A stretch of DNA of 64,000 nucleotides from Fragilaria crotonensis (taxonomy: Eukaryota > Bacillariophyta > Fragilariophyceae > Fragilariales > Fragilariaceae): the NCBI GenBank assembly GCA_022925895.1, contig JAKSYS010000118.1, forward strand, positions 1 to 64,000. Direction: 5' to 3'. Of the stretch, positions 53,407 to 63,437 are shown piece after piece (position 1 is the first letter of the stretch; each line of letters begins with the position of its first letter). Made by a program: the position numbers and the translations under genes. The notes beneath the pieces are model-generated. The model was given only the letters and a program-made list of their open reading frames with translations, searched no databases and was not told the origin of the DNA.

Positions 53407-54369
53407 ATGAGAGCTTTGTCCCGTGGTCAGATAAGCCTTGCCTTCCTAGCAACAGTATTGTCTGCGTTCATACCGATAATGATATCGATGGGTTTTTTTT
53501 ACGCTTTGGTCGATTTTAGTTTCGACGAGTATGCAAAGGGCACTGCTCCGAACATGCAAGAATGCCCTCCAATCACTGAGTTGAAACCTGCGGCAAGTGA
53601 GGGTAAAAACCTTGTTGCCTTTGTTGCACTTGGAGCAAAGTCATCTGTTGCAACAGTACACCACAATGTCCATGCACATTTTCTGGGATGGGATTGCATT
53701 GTCTTCGTTCACACAGATGAGTCTGAAATTTCTCCCAACAATCCTTTGGTGAAGGAGATTGGAAGCAAGTGCTCCATTGTCCGTCTGCCGGGGTTATATT
53801 GGATTCACTTCCTTATGACTTTAACACCTGAACTGGCGCAACATTACGAATACATTGCGATTGTGCTTGATGACCTTTTTGCTCCCGTACATGGTGACAC
53901 TGCAGTAAGCATGCCCAAACTGCTCCAACAAATGCAACAATTTAATCTGTCATCCATCTCGCCATCGATCAAGGGTGCCGCGTGGCCGTCTACTAAACCT
54001 CAAGAACCTTGTCTTTGGCTTGTTCACCACCTTGAAACTTTTTTTCAAATCTTCACTCGAGACTTGTTCATCTGCTGGCATTCATTCATGCACTTTTCGA
54101 ATCATCAAGGCTGGTGTTTGGATGTTTGTCTTGAGCAACGGCTCTGCCCATTCATCAGTAGGCTTGCCGTGGATGGTACGATGGTAGCCTATCATTTGGG
54201 ACAACAGGAACGGGTGCGTGATTTTGTGCCCGAGTCCGCGTTGGTCGGGGTCAATCTGACAGACGTTGCATATCGCACGAGAGTAAGGGGCGACATTAAA
54301 TTTTGCAGAAAAATGAATTGTTCGCGATTTTGGATTTCAGACCCAGAACAGTTACAATGTAATGGTTAG
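53407..54369 (+). CDS. DUF707-like type II membrane glycosyltransferase
   Basis: 320 residues from an ATG at 53407. A signal anchor (LAFLATVLSAFIPIMISMGFF) is followed by a compact domain: NLVAFVALGAKSSVATVHHN, GWDCIVFVHTDES, YEYIAIVLDDLF (a DD-x metal-site candidate), then FFQIFTRDLFICWHSFM and NHQGWCLDVCLEQ. The 'walk-through' of a beta strand, WD-x-I-x-F-x-H and Y-x-Y-I-x-LDD resembles DUF707-type glycosyltransferases. It begins only about 135 bp from the 3' LTR of copia element 2, so its upstream control region has been displaced by that insertion. Donor and acceptor unknown. Confidence 0.6.
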   Translation: MRALSRGQISLAFLATVLSAFIPIMISMGFFYALVDFSFDEYAKGTAPNMQECPPITELKPAASEGKNLVAFVALGAKSSVATVHHNVHAHFLGWDCIVFVHTDESEISPNNPLVKEIGSKCSIVRLPGLYWIHFLMTLTPELAQHYEYIAIVLDDLFAPVHGDTAVSMPKLLQQMQQFNLSSISPSIKGAAWPSTKPQEPCLWLVHHLETFFQIFTRDLFICWHSFMHFSNHQGWCLDVCLEQRLCPFISRLAVDGTMVAYHLGQQERVRDFVPESALVGVNLTDVAYRTRVRGDIKFCRKMNCSRFWISDPEQLQCNG

Positions 54370-55169
54370 TATGCACTCATACATTTGAATGCCTTGTGCA
54401 CAGGTACAATCCTGCATCCCATTTAGATTTGCCAGACAAAGGCTTATCTTGTTAGAGGAACGCGACCTAGTGGCACCAAAGGTACGGTATGAGGGAACAA
54501 GTACGGGAATGGAGTCGATAAAGATAGGAGTGAGAAGAACTATGGGAGCATATCTAGAGAGAATTAGGTATCATGGGACAACGAGAAGGAGTCGCCACCA
54601 TTTCAGAGTGAGGACTACCGATATGCTCATGTATATGCTCACACAATCCAGAACCGCACAATCGTTAGAGTCTCCAAACGCACTTCCAAGAACGAGTATT
54701 ACGGTAGATATTTCCAGGTTGTCAAACAAGACAACGCAAAGATATCGAAAGCGCTGTTGAAGCGCTTGGCGCATCGGTATAGTGAACGTTTTGTCGTATA
54801 TCGCTGAAAGAAGGGAGACCGGACACGGCGCAGTAGCACTGTCGCATCGAAACCATGGTGAGCGATTCGGCAAGTGAGGCAAATAGGTGTGAAACGGCCC
54901 ACCTTTATAGGCGATGGGAAGAAATTCCAGCCGTGGTGAACGCGTTTCTGTGCCTACGCCTCGGTGTACAAGTTCAGACAGACATTTCAAGAGGTAGGTG
55001 ATGAAGAGTTACCCGAGAGCCAAGCAGTTTGGATGTGACATCCACTGGCGGCGATGTGGCGGCTGCGGTGAAGCGAAACGAGGGTGCGATGGTGAGCTTC
55101 ACGATAGCGTTCAGATGAAAAAGAGTCATGGGACTAGTATACAATCTAGAAGGCGTCAACCGCAGCGTG
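54370..55169. other. Intergenic
   Basis: No gene supported; several overlapping short frames on both strands without domains. Confidence 0.45.
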
Positions 55170-55760
55170 GCCTAGTGGACTAGGTTCGGTAGTCGTGAAG
55201 GGGATCGCCCTCTCGATGTCGTGTACTTGGTCGATGTTTGCAAGAGACTCAACAACGTATCAATGACGCGGGTAGCTGACCCGCCGACGCTGTTTGAACA
55301 GTTGGGCGCGACATTTCCAACCAATTCACGGTGACAGGTAAGCCCCTGGATGAGTCGTATCTCATTGCGGTCATCCTGGACGCAGCAAAAGATGAGTATC
55401 AGGCCGTCTACTGGTTAGGACCATAGCATACCATTACGGAGTTCGAAGTGGCGATGAGCGAACACTATCGCCCGCTATCCAAAGCGTCCGGCAGCAGCAA
55501 GGGATCCAATTCAGGCGACACCGAGCATGGAGTCGTGTTGTCGGGCTTTGGCGGCGTCAGTTGCAACTGCAAAAAGTCCCGGCACAAGGCGAACAAACGC
55601 CCCGCCATCGCGAAAGGAGACCAGGGAACTGGAGGGAGGTTTCAGGGAAAGTACAACAACTGCGGCAACGTTGACCATCGCAAGGCTGATTGTTGGGAGA
55701 AAGAAGTATGGATAAACGGCCAACTGGGTACAAGACTGCGATAGAGTGCGGAACCGGGGG
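55170..55760 (+). mobile_element. Old Ty1/copia gag fragment
   Basis: Fossil. Remains of a gag-type protein (LDESYLIAVILDAAKDEYQA-like stretch) and a zinc-knuckle-like segment near 55650-55700. Broken, with several breaks, no LTRs found; borders are approximate. Much older than the two complete elements. Confidence 0.5.
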
Positions 55761-56439
55761 AGGGAATGCTGCTTCGGCTCTTCGTTGCTGCGCCAGTGCT
55801 GCAAGGGTTGAATTTTGATACATAAGCGGCGTTATTCGACGATCCAAACGTATGGATCGCCGTCAATGTCGCGACTGTTCGGTCAAGGCTACAGCGGCTG
55901 GCAATTTCGGTCTCCACGTGTTGTGGGGCAACGTTTGTTGAAATGAGCCAACAGCGCAGCGGCAAAGCCCTGATCGTGATGGTTCCTTCCTCCTCGGGTC
56001 GAACGAACCAGCACCATATCACGGCCAGTATTGCTGACGATTAATTCCAAGCGCGCAGCTTCTTCGAGCCGTTCTTGCTCGTGACGAACCATTGACCATT
56101 GACAAGGAGCGATTTTCGTCTTTGAAGTTTGTGCGGTCCAGCATAGACACGCCTTCGAGCACAACATCATTTTGGTTGGCGGTTGTGAGTGCACCGCGTT
56201 TGGTGGGTTCTCCTTATGGATCGGTAAAAATCGAACAGACGCCTTCCATGATACGATTTAAGTAGGACCTTTCGGATCAGTTATTTGTTTCTTGTCGTTC
56301 TTTTGTCTGTGTTGCGCGAAAAGCCCATTGCCTCGAGTTTCAAGACGATGGAATAGGAAGCTCCAGGGGTCGAGTGGACACACTTCCACTATGCTTGTTG
56401 AGCTGATGGTCTCTCGCGCATGCTCAATCATCATGCAAT
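55761..56439. other. Intergenic
   Basis: No gene supported. May include more eroded retroelement sequence, but I cannot place it. Confidence 0.4.
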
Positions 56440-57262
56440 TCCCAAATTCAGCATCGACCGCCGCTCGAGGCATGAAGGTCATGTCCAAAACGCGTAGATG
56501 GCAGCCACATGCTGATCCATCAGTCGTCAAGGGAGCCCCGCGTTGTTTGACGCTACGAGAGGAGTGCATGGGGTACTACTACCGGTAGTTAACCTGCATA
56601 ATGAACTTGTGGCAACGTTTTTCTCCACATAGGGCTATGATTCTGCTGGCTGAATCATAATTGGGCATAGTAGTTTGGCGAACAGCTCCCCGAATCCGTT
56701 AATCATGCAGTGCAGCAAACAGACAAATGCCTGATCTTCGGTCAAGCGAAGTGAGAAGAATTGCCTGCTTCTAGGGATTGACATCTCCTGCTAGTTGCAT
56801 CGGCCCCAAATGACTCGACGACCCTAGGTCATCAGACGAGTTGTGAGCATATCCCACTGCCACGAAAATCAAACAAGGGATTCCGCAGATCATTGGGGTA
56901 CAGAGCTTCCACCAAAGCCACCGACTCCTTGCTGCAGAAGACATTCATCTGATCCTGCGGATTCGTGTTGTGGACAACGGTGGCCTTGGATCCAAAAATC
57001 GTCTCATTTCCATTCGCGCCCCATCCTGTGGCCCCATAATCCACCCACGCACCCACTCGTTCCAGCAACGCCTTGGTATCTGCTTGTGCCGTTTCCAAAT
57101 GTCCAACAAAGTTGATGTAGCGCCAGTACTTTCGTTGCATCCGCTGCGACTGGCTGTTCCAGTGCGGATTGGGACAAGCACGTGCAACGTGCACAAAATC
57201 TTGAAAAGATCGTTCCGCAATCGGACCGCACGCGTTGCGGAGCGGGCAGCACCGTTTTGCGA
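56440..57262. repeat. Segmental duplication block D
   Basis: Counterpart of block C (35520-36278): glycosyltransferase tail remnant at about 56640-56740 followed by the 3' part of the sulfotransferase gene, which here is complete. Confidence 0.7.
56640..56740 (-). pseudogene. Glycosyltransferase tail fragment, copy D
   Basis: Non-coding remnant lining up with tail copies A, B and C through shared words such as GATTCKGCNGGNT and GCTACGAGAGGAGTG. The peptide is no longer readable in one frame. Confidence 0.45.
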
Positions 57263-58001
57263 CAAAAGATAAGTTACCATTGTACGCATGGTCATGTACA
57301 GCCTTATCGAGATAGGCCGAGATGATGCGATCCATGGGATGTCGCACAAACACCGCACGCGTCCATTCACGACTCGTCATCATATGAAGCTGGTCGTCAT
57401 CGCCATAGTGTGAAAGATATGTTAAATTGTTGTGAAGCGGATTGTGTGGCAAACCGTTTGAATGTGCTCGCCAATCGGGACATTTTGCTATTCGTCGAAA
57501 GAGTTGTTTGAAGACAGTACATCCGACCTTCGGGATTGCGAAGAATAGTAGCTTGTATTCGGGGATGACAATCGGAGAATCGGGAATGCGAATAGGAGCC
57601 AGAGCCCTCCGGAGTTCAAAGTACGTATCCGTGTAGTTAGATGTCACGTTCAGTTTCAATCGACTTCCTACTTCGTGTTTTTGGGGTTTCTTTTCTCCGG
57701 GTTGTTGCTGGCGATCGACCGTCATACTTGTAGTGAAAGGTTCGACACCCAACGCTCGGGGGGGCTTCCATCGAACGATGAGAGACGGAGATGTTTCGTT
57801 CTGGCCAATGTCGCCTCTGTCGCGTACCGCCGTTTCAATTCCAGTCACATCGGATGAGTTGTGGATGTTCGCGTCGACATGAATTTGAACGTCGATAAAC
57901 CGCATCTGCGAGATGCGGAACGAATCCTGAGTCAAGTGAAGAAAACTACATACTACAACTACGACCACAATGAAGGTGATTCGACGTCCTTTCGATGACA
58001 T
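56832..58001 (-). CDS. Carbohydrate sulfotransferase-like type II membrane protein
   Basis: 389 residues from an ATG at 58001. Signal anchor RRITFIVVVVVVCSFLHL, a stem with N-glycosylation sites, then a sulfotransferase-2/HNK-1-type domain: YKLLFFAIPKVGCTVFKQLFRRI holds the 5'-PAPS loop (PKVGCT), and RAVFVRHPMDRIISAYLDK the 3'-PAPS site (RHP-x-DR-x-x-SAY). CCPLRNACG and ARACPNPHWNSQS follow, with Cys pairs, then the C-terminal helix DQMNVFCSKESVALVEALYPND. The layout matches Golgi enzymes that sulfate glycans such as chondroitin or HNK-1; the algal acceptor is unknown. It belongs to a different sulfotransferase subfamily from the pair at 11-15 kb. A 3' fragment of a paralogue lies at 35907-36278. 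Confidence 0.88.
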   Translation of the reverse strand: MSSKGRRITFIVVVVVVCSFLHLTQDSFRISQMRFIDVQIHVDANIHNSSDVTGIETAVRDRGDIGQNETSPSLIVRWKPPRALGVEPFTTSMTVDRQQQPGEKKPQKHEVGSRLKLNVTSNYTDTYFELRRALAPIRIPDSPIVIPEYKLLFFAIPKVGCTVFKQLFRRIAKCPDWRAHSNGLPHNPLHNNLTYLSHYGDDDQLHMMTSREWTRAVFVRHPMDRIISAYLDKAVHDHAYNGNLSFVAKRCCPLRNACGPIAERSFQDFVHVARACPNPHWNSQSQRMQRKYWRYINFVGHLETAQADTKALLERVGAWVDYGATGWGANGNETIFGSKATVVHNTNPQDQMNVFCSKESVALVEALYPNDLRNPLFDFRGSGICSQLV

Positions 58002-58325
58002 GACTCTTATATATGCTGTCAGAATGTTATGATTAATCTGCGACTCCAGTAATCGGAGTACGAGATAACGAATACCGGTTCCTGGTTCTGCTTCTCATTT
58101 CGCTGCAGGAAGATTGGGTTCACATGGTACTTCAGACTTCATACCGTTCGGGGTTCTGAGACTGAACCAATCACTGATGGCCATGATTTCACATTTGTAA
58201 ACTAATGTAACCGTCTTTCACTGCCATTTTTTTAATTTACTTAGGGTATACAGGTTTTGGATACGACGTCAGCACTTCTTAAACCCTTTTTTGTTAGGAG
58301 CGCTGCGGTCAGACAATAAGGCCGA
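58002..58325. other. Upstream region of sulfotransferase-like gene
   Basis: No gene. Bounded on the right by the MITE-like element. Confidence 0.4.
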
Positions 58326-58802
58326 TCCTAACGGTGTTGCAAAAGCAAAAGCAAAACCATGTTTTCATTCTACTTTTTCGTGTATTTGTAAAACACCGTC
58401 CCTAACCGTGTTGCGAAACCGAAACCTCGGAGCGAGTAAAGAGATATATGTCCTTGGAAAAGTTGTAAACTCTTTTTCAAAACTTTATACATGTAGAAAA
58501 TTGTGTACCCTTCAGTACAATTTGAAAATCTTAAAAAGACAACGGTCACATTCGTTGAAACTTGTAGACTCCAGTATGTCAGTTTCTCCTAAACATTTAT
58601 TTATTTAAACTGACGTAAACATGCGTTGGTGCCAGTATCTATCGAGGTCGAGCTCTATTTAAATTCGGTTTTGCAAGCTTGCAGAACGGTACTTCAGTTT
58701 TTCAAGATGCAAAACTGACGTTTTGCAAAGTATGTGTTTCGCAACGGTTAGGGACGGTGTTTTTCAAAAGCAAAAGCAAAACTGCTTGCAACACCATTAG
58801 GA
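58326..58802. mobile_element. MITE-like element, 477 bp
   Basis: TCCTAACGGTGTTGC at 58326 is matched by GCAACACCATTAGGA ending at 58802 (one mismatch). Inside both ends lies AAAAGCAAAAGCAAAAC in the same orientation, and a second inverted pair AACACCGTCCCTAACCGT / ACGGTTAGGGACGGTGTT (about 58390 and 58743). No coding sequence and no clear target duplication, so the superfamily is open. Confidence 0.65.
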
Positions 58803-59064
58803 ACAACATGAATTCAACTCGAGTTCCTGTAAAATAGAAACAACGAAAAAAGCGTTCAGTGCACACCAAACTACAAGTAGGCGTATGTCATACGTCATAC
58901 TACACACATTACTCATATTCACGCCGACTAGCGTGCGCAACAACTGATCGTACTCCGAGCATGACAATCAATGCATTTGCAAACACATATGTCACATAAA
59001 ACCATAAAACATGTTGTATGTTGTTCTGCTACTCGGTTATTGATAATACTGTTGGCTACTGTAG
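58803..59064. other. Spacer
   Basis: No gene seen. Confidence 0.4.
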
Positions 59065-60030
59065 CTAGAGCAAGAACAAAATGTTGATTAACAATACAAT
59101 ATCATATGCTCCGAGTATGCAATAACAGTAATAACAATAACCATTGTATCGGTCATCTAAACACCTTTCCAATGCTTTGTTGTGGATGATATCCGCATCT
59201 GAGCCAAGGTAGGCATCTGGGTAGGCGTCAATGATGGATCGGAACAAGACGTCGGATTCTTTCATTGACATGATGTCCATCCGCTGTAGTGCAATCGTAA
59301 CTGATTTAATATCAGCTAATGCTTGCTTTTGCTCTCGGATATTCCTCTTTTGGTCAGCATTTGGAATGAGGTCCAAAACTTCATCATCCTGGTTGGCGGA
59401 ATTCAGTTTGGGCAACAGTCTTTCAAATCGTTGAAACATATCTGGAACACCAGTCCAGTGGGCGGTTTCATTGCGCTTGACTGGGCGCAGATGAGTTATC
59501 AAACGTAGTCAACCAGACTTTTTGAGTGTTGACAACTTTGACATGAGTTTACCAACCAATTCCGATTCTCTTGCAAGGAATGTTCTCAAGTATTGCTCAA
59601 CAGACTGGTTGAAACGATGACTGCGGCATCCGAGAAGAGGCACGCCAAGACGGTTTGCTGTTGCCTTGTTGGTCGAACAGTTGTCTCCAATAAGGCAGAA
59701 AAGCCTCGTAAGAGGTATCGAGAACCATTCCAGTGTTGCCTTGATGAACTTCATGTGATTGTCAGCGGTAAAGTTTGTCTCGTCAACAAGGGGAGCAAAG
59801 GACAATAAATGCATTTCTGGATCAGCCGGAGCACCACCATTATGACGACCCTGCTTGCCTGGGTACACAATAAACAAGCCGATAAAATGCCTCGAGGCCT
59901 CAGACCAACCATCAAACACATGAGCATAAGACACAGCAGCACTAGCCCTGACAGTTACCTTTTTCTCAACCGCTTCAACTACCTTGAAAAGGTACTTCTT
60001 CAGCGTTTTCACAGAGGCAGATCGACTCAA
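59065..60030 (-). pseudogene. hAT transposase remnant
   Basis: Two minus-strand pieces. 60030-59509 carries FDGWSEASRHFIGLFIVY, LVDETNFTADNHMKFIKATLEWF, FCLIGDNCSTNKATANRLGVPLLGCRSHRFNQ: the D-G-W, D-N-C-S-T-N and C-x-S-H-x-F-N blocks of hAT-type catalytic domains. An in-frame TGA (59511-59509) separates it from LRLITHLRPVKRNET and the 59502-59065 piece (FQRFERLLPKLNS, IIHNKALERCL). No ATG start, no dimerisation (hATC) end, no ends found. The protein is otherwise well kept, so it is a moderately young truncated copy. Confidence 0.75.
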
Positions 60031-61348
60031 GTCTCATGTTGCATTGCGTGAGAATCTTTTCACAAAAAATCAGTTCATGTTCGTCCATTACTATCCACTC
60101 CAGCCAATGTGCAGAACTATGGAATGCGCGGCAGATTTACTACTACCCTGTGATCGACACCATGTGGGTGCAGAACAATGGAATGAGCGTCAAGAACAAC
60201 GTTCTCGCATTCATGGTCATCAACATAGAATTCTCTAATTTCTATTGTCATCCTGAACAAATCCTGCACTCCCTTGTTGCTATGCAGAAAAAATGATTTT
60301 CAGAGGGTAGAAGAGAGAAACCTGACATTTCACCACAATGTCATGACTTTAATTGAAATTTTTAATTATCAAGATAAAACATTTACAACACAATAATCGG
60401 ACAAAGGAATTTGAATGATCATTTCACGATCAGTTTTTGGTACTGAGAGTTAGTGTTGCTAGGTACTTGTTGAAATCAAAGGAACCAATCTGGTCCATGA
60501 CGTTGGGAAAAGAGAGCAACTTCAAGAAAAGGTGAAAGAGGACTTGTTGTGGGTTTGGAAATGGTTGAGTACCCTAGTATTTGTGTTAAACCTGAACAGC
60601 ACATTATTGATCAAGGAAACTCAGCTTTCAGGAGGGTTGGCTTGACAAGACGGATCGCAACCATTGTGTTGAATGTTGATTGCTGGCGTGCAGTCTCATT
60701 GTCTCATCACGGAACCTTTTTTGCGTTCAACACTGGTGGCAGATATTTCAGAAGGCGACGTCATACCAATTTCTATTGGCTTTCCAACTAAAAGTCCGGC
60801 TTGCGTCTCGCGGTTCTCTGAGCCGAACCGTCCTGCTGTTGTAAGGTTTGATATAGCACAACTATACTATAGGCAATGAACCGAGTACTTGTTTTGTTGT
60901 GTATAGAAGAACCGAATTGATAGCGTCGCGGTCAATCAAACTTTGACTTTACTAACGGGATTGTTTCAAGATAATGATCCCAAAACAATCTTATTAAACT
61001 GGACTCTAGAAACCTTTTTCTGCGTCGACGTCGTGGACTCTGGTACACGGCGCACAACGTCGGCCCATTTGGTATTCTGCGTTTCTTGACGTTCTAACTT
61101 CTGTGGCTCTGCTCGCACCATGGTCTTGGTGCCCGTCTCTTGACTCTTCAGTGAACCAGTGCCAGTGTTTATGACGCCCGTAGCCGCGCCGTTAAGCGGG
61201 CCCATTCGTATCTCTCCAACACCTGCAACGACGCGACGACCCACGATCGCGTTGTATTGATACCGGTACTGTACCAGCTCCATCAACCGACATCCGTATG
61301 ATAAGCACATATGCTCATAATAATGGATCACACACTCGGAAATAATCC
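60031..61348. other. Intergenic
   Basis: About 1.3 kb with no convincing gene. A 121-codon minus frame (61331-60966) starts with GTG and shows no domain. Confidence 0.45.
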
Positions 61349-62695
61349 ATGATGATGAAGCCCCTGTCGTTCTATCTGTTTTCTCTCTTCCTTTCTATTC
61401 CACTACTACATGCATTTCCTGACAATTTGTATGGTCCAGTTGGATGTGCCACCGAATTAGCGACGGACGAAGTCATTATGAACTCGCTCATTACGTCCTA
61501 CGCGGATTCTCGAGATTCGGCGGTCACCGTCGTCGTCCTGGCACCGGACGGAACGACCGAATTGGAATCTCCCATTATTGTATCGAAAGTTCCCATGACA
61601 GTCACAATGGTGGTTCGGAATCCGAATAGACTGGGAGGCATGCAGTATGTGATGGATGTGAGTCATGCTGCTGCTCCAACAACCACGAATGAAAATGGTG
61701 AAGCTGATGCTACAAATGTTGGAGCCCATTTTGAATTGGGACAATGTGATGGAAAGAAACGCGTCACGGGAAGACCAGGCGATCGTCATACTTTGATCAT
61801 TGACAAGATTCCAGAGACTCCCATTCAAGTCTGGGCGGGATGGGCCTGCAGTCATGAGACTGTGACGTTGACCAATTATTTCATTTTTTCAAAACAACCA
61901 ACGGATCGCGATGATGGAGGCGCCGCGAAAGCCATTGAGGAAGTGGTCGAACAAGTCTTGGACTTGGAACAAGCCGATCAGAAGGAACGAGAGGATGTTC
62001 AGGCTGAATTGGGAGATGACGAGGCTGCAAATGTAGGAGATTTGGAAGAACAATTGGATCAAATGCATGCCAACAAGGACGTGCGCGAGGATCTAGAACA
62101 AACGTTCAAAAATAGAGCTAATTGGAAAGAGAAGGACCCAAACAATCGATTGCCACACCAAAATGTGGAAAAATATAAAGATCTGATTGAGGAGAAGAAA
62201 CTCAACTATCTTGATGGCGTGAAAGGCGTAGTAGACTGGGATCAAGTCAAAAAACGAATGGCATTGGAAGGACGTCTAGATGGTTTGAAAGAAACAAAAA
62301 TGACAGAACACCAACGATTGATGCTAGAACGACGGGAACGAATGATGAATGATAAGCTTACTGGCCCCAATGATCCCAAGGTCTTCGACCGGAAAATCAA
62401 AGACCAGGCTCGTCGTAATGGAATGTTCAAGGAGCGATTCGAAGAACGAAAGGCTATGATGGCACAAAAGCTAAAAGCACCGTTGCCGATTGATGTTGAG
62501 AAGGGGGAGCAGGTGGATGAAAACAATTCGAATCCTGTACCACGGCGAGGACGAGAGGCGTACGAAGAGCAGGATTCTGATATTGTTGTGAAGGAAATCT
62601 TGATTGGCTTGCTGGGAATACTTCTTGCCAACTGGCTCATTGTACAGCTATGCCTCTGGAACGACAAGAGGAATAAAGGAAGGCGTGATCTTTAA
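61349..62695 (+). CDS. Secreted/membrane protein with N-terminal unknown domain and coiled coil
   Basis: 448 residues. Signal peptide MMMKPLSFYLFSLFLSIPLLHA, then an ectodomain of about 150 residues (FPDNLYGPVGCATELATDEVIMNSLITSYADSRD ... GRPGDRHTLIIDKIPETPIQVWAGWAC ... VTLTNYFIF) shared with the neighbour at 62901-63437. A long charged helical region (about 210-400: repeated EE/KK/RR, DLEEQLDQM, ERREERM-like) is probably coiled coil. A C-terminal membrane segment (IVVKEILIGLLGILLANWLIVQLCLW) ends in a basic tail KRNKGRRDL, so the domain order is lumenal or extracellular to cytosolic. No family name is known to me. Intact, single exon. Convergent with its shorter paralogue. Confidence 0.8.
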   Translation: MMMKPLSFYLFSLFLSIPLLHAFPDNLYGPVGCATELATDEVIMNSLITSYADSRDSAVTVVVLAPDGTTELESPIIVSKVPMTVTMVVRNPNRLGGMQYVMDVSHAAAPTTTNENGEADATNVGAHFELGQCDGKKRVTGRPGDRHTLIIDKIPETPIQVWAGWACSHETVTLTNYFIFSKQPTDRDDGGAAKAIEEVVEQVLDLEQADQKEREDVQAELGDDEAANVGDLEEQLDQMHANKDVREDLEQTFKNRANWKEKDPNNRLPHQNVEKYKDLIEEKKLNYLDGVKGVVDWDQVKKRMALEGRLDGLKETKMTEHQRLMLERRERMMNDKLTGPNDPKVFDRKIKDQARRNGMFKERFEERKAMMAQKLKAPLPIDVEKGEQVDENNSNPVPRRGREAYEEQDSDIVVKEILIGLLGILLANWLIVQLCLWNDKRNKGRRDL

Positions 62696-62900
62696 ATAGT
62701 CTACTGGAGTATGACTTAGGTTTTACTGATGTATTGCTGCATACATCATGTGCGTAGATCTATATGACCTATTCTGAAACCAGATACGATTGTTTGAAGG
62801 CGTCACTACTAGTCAGAGAAAAGACATCCATTTGGCTCTACTAGTAGCCGCCCCAAGTCGAAGAGGAGCCAATGCTCCATAATTGTCCCGCAATGCACGA

Positions 62901-63437
62901 CTACAGTTCATCCTCCACCGCATCGGACTTCTGCGATGTCTCACCGATTGACGAAGAAGGTGATGATGTAAATAAAAAGTAATTGGTCAGTGTGACCGCT
63001 TGACGGCCGGCCGCCCACCCGGCCCAGACTTGAATGGGAGTCTCTGGAATCTTATCAATGGTCAAGGTGTGACGATCGCCAGGTCGTCCTGGGACACGCT
63101 TCTGATCGTCACACCAACCTCCTTCGAATGTTGCGCCTGGAGTGGTGTCCATGACGTATTGGACGGCACCGACGTCATTCGGATTCAATACAACCATATC
63201 AAATGTCACTGGTACGCTCGTCACGACAATGGGCGATTCGAGGAACGCACCATCTTCTGTTTGAACGGCAACTTGAATGTCGGGATCTCTCGAATCTTCG
63301 TAAGCAATGATCCAAGCATTCATGATGACTTCATCGGTTGCAAGCTCCGTTAAGCAACCCCCGCGACCCTGCAAATGATCAGGGAAAGCAAGGCCGAGGA
63401 GAGGAACTAGAAGGAGAACAAGGATACGGCTCGTCAT
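62901..63437 (-). CDS. Short secreted paralogue of the 61349-62695 protein
   Basis: 178 residues: signal peptide MTSRILVLLLVPLLGLAFP, then the same ectodomain (GGCLTELATDEVIMNAWIIAYEDSRD, VPVTFDMVVLNPNDVGAVQYVMD, then the block GRPGDRHTLTIDKIPETPIQVWAGWA, almost identical to the neighbour). It lacks the coiled coil and membrane segment and ends in a short acidic tail, so it should be soluble and secreted. The block with near-identity, next to freely diverged loops, points to a conserved functional surface or local gene conversion. Function unknown. Confidence 0.8.
   Translation of the reverse strand: MTSRILVLLLVPLLGLAFPDHLQGRGGCLTELATDEVIMNAWIIAYEDSRDPDIQVAVQTEDGAFLESPIVVTSVPVTFDMVVLNPNDVGAVQYVMDTTPGATFEGGWCDDQKRVPGRPGDRHTLTIDKIPETPIQVWAGWAAGRQAVTLTNYFLFTSSPSSSIGETSQKSDAVEDEL

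Noticed and set aside
55448-55744. 98-codon frame with Cys/His cluster as a host zinc-finger gene
   Set aside because: Composition and neighbours fit an eroded copia gag fragment better than a host protein.
60966-61331. 121-codon minus frame divergent from the 61349 gene
   Set aside because: Starts with GTG, no recognisable domain, low-complexity Thr/Gly/Lys content. Kept as intergenic.
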